Assembly (NCBI GenBank): GCA_002894685.1
Contig: NCRC01000010.1
Location: 1-64,000 of the forward strand
Origin: Salinivenus lutea
GTDB lineage: Bacteria > Bacteroidota > Rhodothermia > Rhodothermales > Salinibacteraceae
Length of the DNA: 64,000 nt
Direction of reading: 5' to 3'
The notes under the pieces were generated by a model. The model ran no database searches. It had not been told where the DNA came from and saw nothing but the letters and a program-made list of their open reading frames with translations. Positions 60,783 through 64,000 of the stretch are shown in pieces. Numbering within the stretch: position 1 is the stretch's first letter; each line of letters starts with the position of its first letter. Made by a program: the position numbers and the translations under genes.

Positions 60783-62342
60783 CTATCGAGGCGTGAGGGT
60801 GGCGATGGGGAGGATCATCTCCTGCATCGAGGCGCCGCCGTGCTGCAGGGTGTCGCGGTAGAGGTTCTCGTAGTGGTGGAAGTTCGTCGGGTAGACGAAA
60901 TAGAAGTCCTCCTTCGCGAAGATGTAGTTCGTGTTCATGTTGTAGCTGGGAAGGCCGAAGGTCTCCGGCTCGCGGACAAAAATGGCCTCCTCCTCTTCGC
61001 ACTTCAGGTTGCGGCCATACTTGTAGCGCAGGGCGGTCGACGTTTCGCGGTCGCCGATCACCTTGCTGGAGCGCAGGCTGCGGATGGCCCCGTGGTCGGT
61101 CGTGAGCACGATCGTGCAGTCCTGCTGGGCAAGGGTCTGGAAGGCATCGTAGAGCCACGAGTGCTCGAACCAGGTGCGGGTGAGGGCGCGGTACGCCTCC
61201 TCGTCCGGCGCCAGCTCCTTGAGCACGTCGGAGTCGGAGCGGCTGTGGGCGAGGATGTCGACGAAGTTGACGACGACGGCGCTCAGGTCGTGCTGCGTGA
61301 GGTTGGTGGCCTCCTCGGCGAACGACTGTCCTTCCTCGCCGGTGATGAGCTTGTCGTAGCGCACGTTCGCGTCGCCGCGGCCGTGGCGCTCCAGCTGGGC
61401 GTGGAGCAACTCCTCCTCGTACTGGTTGCGGCTGTGCTCGCTCTCCTCGTCGGTCGTCCACGCCCCGGGGAACTGATCCACCAGGTCCACCGGCAGCAGG
61501 CCGCTGAAGATGGCGTTGCGCGAGTAGGGCGTGGCGGTGGGAAGGATGCTGTAGTAGAAGTCCGTGTCGATGGCGAAGTGATCGGACAGCAGCGCCTCGA
61601 AGGTGCGCCACTGGTCGTAGCGCAGGCAGTCGATCACGAAAAGCACGACCGGTTCGTCGCCCATCTCCGGGAGCACGAACTCCGGGACCACCTCGTGTGA
61701 GAGCGGGGGGCGGTCCGCGTCGGGGGGGTCGTCCGCGTGGGCGATCCAGTCCGCGTACTGCTGCTCGACGAACGTGCCGAACGTGTCGTTCGCGTCCTCG
61801 AACTGGTCCTGAAAAATTTGCCGGGCGCCCTCGTCGCCCTCCAGCTCCAGGTCGTAGCGGACGAGCGTGCGGTAGAGCTCGGTCCACTTCGTGTGCGACA
61901 GCGGCTCGCGGAGGGCCTGCGAGATGTCGTTGAACGACTCCAGGTACTTCTGCGAGAGGGTTTCCTGGCGGAGCTGGGACTGCTCCAGCAGCCGCTTGCA
62001 GGTGAGCAGGATCTGGCTGGGGTTGACCGGCTTGGTGAGGTAGTCGTCGATCTGGCTGCCCAGGGCCTGCTCCATCAGGTCCTCCGCCTCGCTCTTGGTG
62101 ACGAGTACCACGGGGAGCTCGGGCCGCTCGGCCTTCATCGCCTCAAGCACCTCCAGGCCGTCCATCCCGGGCATCTGCTCGTCGAGCAGCACCACGTGGA
62201 AGGCGGTGTCCCGCACCAGGTCGACGGCGTCGGCCCCGTTGGCGGACGTCGACACGTCGTACCCCTTGTCTTCCAGGAACATAACGTGGGATTTGAGCAG
62301 GTCGATCTCGTCGTCGACCCAGAGGATGTGGGGCGTGCTCAT
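60783..62342 (-). CDS. porX: PorX: response regulator with PglZ phosphodiesterase domain
   Basis: 519 aa from ATG 62342 (MSTPHILWVDDEIDLL). Receiver domain at 1-120, with phospho-acceptor Asp54 (VLLDEQMPGMDG) and switch Lys in YLTKPVNPSQ. Helical middle part, then a PglZ (alkaline-phosphatase-like) domain from about 205: FVIDCLRYDQWRTFEALL, ILPTATPYSRNAIFSG, LTTDHGAIRSLRSSKVIGD. In Porphyromonas, PorX with PorY controls type IX secretion genes, and the PglZ part hydrolyses oligonucleotide second messengers. Its presence supports a Bacteroidota origin. No PorY or T9SS structural gene lies nearby. Confidence 0.93.
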   Translation of the reverse strand: MSTPHILWVDDEIDLLKSHVMFLEDKGYDVSTSANGADAVDLVRDTAFHVVLLDEQMPGMDGLEVLEAMKAERPELPVVLVTKSEAEDLMEQALGSQIDDYLTKPVNPSQILLTCKRLLEQSQLRQETLSQKYLESFNDISQALREPLSHTKWTELYRTLVRYDLELEGDEGARQIFQDQFEDANDTFGTFVEQQYADWIAHADDPPDADRPPLSHEVVPEFVLPEMGDEPVVLFVIDCLRYDQWRTFEALLSDHFAIDTDFYYSILPTATPYSRNAIFSGLLPVDLVDQFPGAWTTDEESEHSRNQYEEELLHAQLERHGRGDANVRYDKLITGEEGQSFAEEATNLTQHDLSAVVVNFVDILAHSRSDSDVLKELAPDEEAYRALTRTWFEHSWLYDAFQTLAQQDCTIVLTTDHGAIRSLRSSKVIGDRETSTALRYKYGRNLKCEEEEAIFVREPETFGLPSYNMNTNYIFAKEDFYFVYPTNFHHYENLYRDTLQHGGASMQEMILPIATLTPR

Positions 62343-62545
62343 GGAGGAGCCGGGACTGTGGGGAGGAAACGGAGGGGACTCGAGGTGGGCCTGCTCCTCT
62401 GTACCTTCCGGGGGCCAAAACGTTCGGCGGCAGCCGGTCTGGGCGGGCGGCCCGATCAACGGGGACCGTAGGGGCTCCGAACGTTTCGCGCGTCGCTCCG
62501 TGTTTGGACCGCTCCGTCTTTTCTGTCCCAACCGGTCCCCCGGCC

Positions 62546-63208
62546 ATGTCTGCACAGTCCATTGGTCTCTCCGACGAGCTCCACGAGTACCTGCTGTCGG
62601 TGTCGCTCCGGGAGTCGGAGGCCATGCGACAGCTGCGCGAGGAGACCGCCGAGCACCCGATGTCGCAGATGCAGATTGCGCCGGAGCAGGCCCAGTTTTT
62701 CCAGTTCCTGATCCGCCTCATCGGCGCCCGACGCACGCTGGAGGTAGGCGTGTTTACCGGCTACAGCGCGCTGGCCGTGGCCGAGGTGCTCCCGCCCAAC
62801 GGCGAGGTGGTGGCGTGTGACGTGAGTGAGGAGTACACGCAGGTGGCCCGCCGCCACTGGCGCGCGGCCGGCGTGGCCGACACCATCGACCTTCGCCTCG
62901 CCCCGGCCGCCGAGACGCTCGACGCCCTCCTGGACGACGGGCAGGCCGGCACGTTCGACTTCGCGTTCATCGACGCGGACAAGGAGCCCTACGACACGTA
63001 CTACGAGCAGTCGCTGCGCCTGCTGCGGCCCGGCGGCGTGGTGGCGCTCGACAACATGTTTCGGGACGGGCGCGTGACGGAGGCGGACGTGGAGGACGAG
63101 AGCGTCCGCGCCATTCAGCGCCTCAACCAGAAAATCCACGACGACGACCGCGTGGACTTGAGCCTGCTGCCGCTGGCCGATGGCGTGACGCTGGCGATGA
63201 AGCGGTGA
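62546..63208 (+). CDS. Class I SAM O-methyltransferase
   Basis: 220 aa from ATG 62546 (MSAQSIGLSDELHEYL). The catechol/caffeoyl-CoA-type O-methyltransferase series is present: MQIAPEQAQFFQFLIRL, TLEVGVFTGYSALAVAEV, VVACDVSEEY, FDFAFIDADKEPYDTYYE, and LRPGGVVALDNMFRDGRV, with the metal-binding Asp in DADK and DN. Acceptor unknown. Divergent from porX with a 203-bp gap. Confidence 0.92.
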   Translation: MSAQSIGLSDELHEYLLSVSLRESEAMRQLREETAEHPMSQMQIAPEQAQFFQFLIRLIGARRTLEVGVFTGYSALAVAEVLPPNGEVVACDVSEEYTQVARRHWRAAGVADTIDLRLAPAAETLDALLDDGQAGTFDFAFIDADKEPYDTYYEQSLRLLRPGGVVALDNMFRDGRVTEADVEDESVRAIQRLNQKIHDDDRVDLSLLPLADGVTLAMKR

Positions 63209-63224
63209 CTGGCGCGGCGGGGCG

Positions 63225-64000
63225 TCAGGGCACGCCCGTCGACGCCGCCTCCGCCAGTCGGTCGGCGAGGCCGACGAGGTTGAAGACGTGCAGGTAGCGG
63301 TGGATCGCGGTTTGCAGGCGCCACTGAACGTAGGCGTCGGGGTCGCGGTACGCCGACACGTTCTCGTACAGCGCCCCGCGGGCCTGCCGCACCGCCGGGG
63401 CCGTCCACACGTAGCGGCTGCCGGTGTCCACGAGCCAGCGCTGTCGCTCGTCGGGCAATTCCGCAAAGGCAGTGCCCTCCTCCTCGGGGCGCAGCCACTT
63501 GCGCCAGCGCCCGCTCTCTACGACCGCCGTCCGCAGGGCGTCGCGCAGACCCGCGTCGTGCCCCAGGCGCTGCTCCAGCGCCTCCAGCTCACGGAGGGCG
63601 TCGGCCTCCACGGCCGAGAGGCCCGGGCCCACGTTGGCCCCGCCAACCCCGCTCAGCGGATACTGCTCGGGGGCCGCCACATCGTCGGTGTAGTGCCCCT
63701 TGAGCAGGGCGCCGAGGTGCTGTTGGGCTTCGGCGGCGAGCCAGCGGGCGCGGTCCGGGTCGAAGGCGGGCGAGGCGAGGGCCGTGCCCACGTCGCCGAC
63801 GACGAACGACGGGCGGGGCAGGGAAGTGCTGTCGAGCGCCTCGGCGAGCCGGGTGCAAAACGATCGGAAGCGCGTCCTGCTGTCGGGGCCGTCGGTCTCC
63901 TCCACCCCCACCTCGTAGGCCACGGGGCCGCGGCCGGCGGCCCGGCGTGCCTCCTCTGCGTGGCGCATGAGGGCGAGCGTGCGCTCAACGAGGCGGTCGA
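63225..64000 (-). CDS. GatZ/KbaZ-like tagatose-bisphosphate aldolase subunit, 5' end outside window
   Basis: The frame enters from the right edge, reading DRLVERTLAL before an internal Met, and stops at 63225. Blocks seen: VAYEVGVEETDG, PSFVVGDVGTAL, LLKGHYTDD and the GVGGANVGPGLSAVEADAL block, which match the class II D-tagatose-bisphosphate aldolase non-catalytic (GatZ/KbaZ) family. Such subunits stabilise GatY/KbaY, or in some bacteria act as stand-alone sugar-phosphate enzymes. Partners would lie beyond the window. 16 bp after the convergent methyltransferase stop. Confidence 0.8.
   Translation of the reverse strand, partial: DRLVERTLALMRHAEEARRAAGRGPVAYEVGVEETDGPDSRTRFRSFCTRLAEALDSTSLPRPSFVVGDVGTALASPAFDPDRARWLAAEAQQHLGALLKGHYTDDVAAPEQYPLSGVGGANVGPGLSAVEADALRELEALEQRLGHDAGLRDALRTAVVESGRWRKWLRPEEEGTAFAELPDERQRWLVDTGSRYVWTAPAVRQARGALYENVSAYRDPDAYVQWRLQTAIHRYLHVFNLVGLADRLAEAASTGVP

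Overview
The window reads as chromosome of a high-GC, halophilic member of the Bacteroidota, most like the Salinibacter/Rhodothermia group. This is judged from the content and not from a database search. The proteins are rich in Asp and Glu. The T9SS regulator PorX (receiver + PglZ) is present. atpD-atpC stand apart from the rest of the ATP synthase genes, as is usual in Bacteroidota. Shine-Dalgarno sites are rarely visible.

Layout. 1-7371: a plus-strand locus of four small secreted beta-rich proteins that look paralogous, an Ig-like periplasmic protein, and a 1189-aa beta-barrel protein ending in three SPOR repeats. I read it as a possible chaperone-usher-like surface-fibre system. 7368-10613: rodA and PBP2 on the minus strand, converging on the SPOR gene. 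10990-14130: a large metallopeptidase / beta-propeller / beta-barrel protein. 14108-18184: phzF-like, pyrD, and an acyl-CoA synthetase. 18317-18390: tRNA-Pro(CGG), followed by two hairpins. 18899-21220: two hypotheticals, an EEP-family hydrolase, and a broken Pmp3 gene. 21452-28122: an arsenic operon running arsR, an arsM-arsD fusion, arsA, an FmdB-type zinc ribbon, arsC and an arsN-like gene. It continues without a gap into doxX and fetA-fetB. No arsenite permease is present.

28137-43146: mostly minus-strand housekeeping and accessory genes (lipase, mscS, plsC, CCA enzyme, D-threonine-aldolase-like gene, carboxylesterase, HEAT-cyclophilin). Three plus-strand genes are interspersed: a DUF4864-like protein, an SDR and a GlpA-like dehydrogenase. 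43147-45186: atpC and atpD. 45472-48593: a secreted metzincin-like protease and an Hpt protein. 48617-55168: thiL, anmK, a TPR protein, a GT2 and HMG-CoA reductase.

55317-57600: an array of long interspersed palindromic repeats with a ~250-275 bp period. One unit contains a GIY-YIG nuclease gene in place of the ordinary linker. 57618-62342: ArsA-HSP20, folC, tsaE and porX. 62546-64000: an O-methyltransferase and the end of a GatZ/KbaZ-like gene.

The two best candidates for something undescribed are the SPOR-tailed usher-like locus at the left end and the GIY-YIG nuclease embedded in its own repeat array. The arsM-arsD fusion in a pump-less ars operon comes next.
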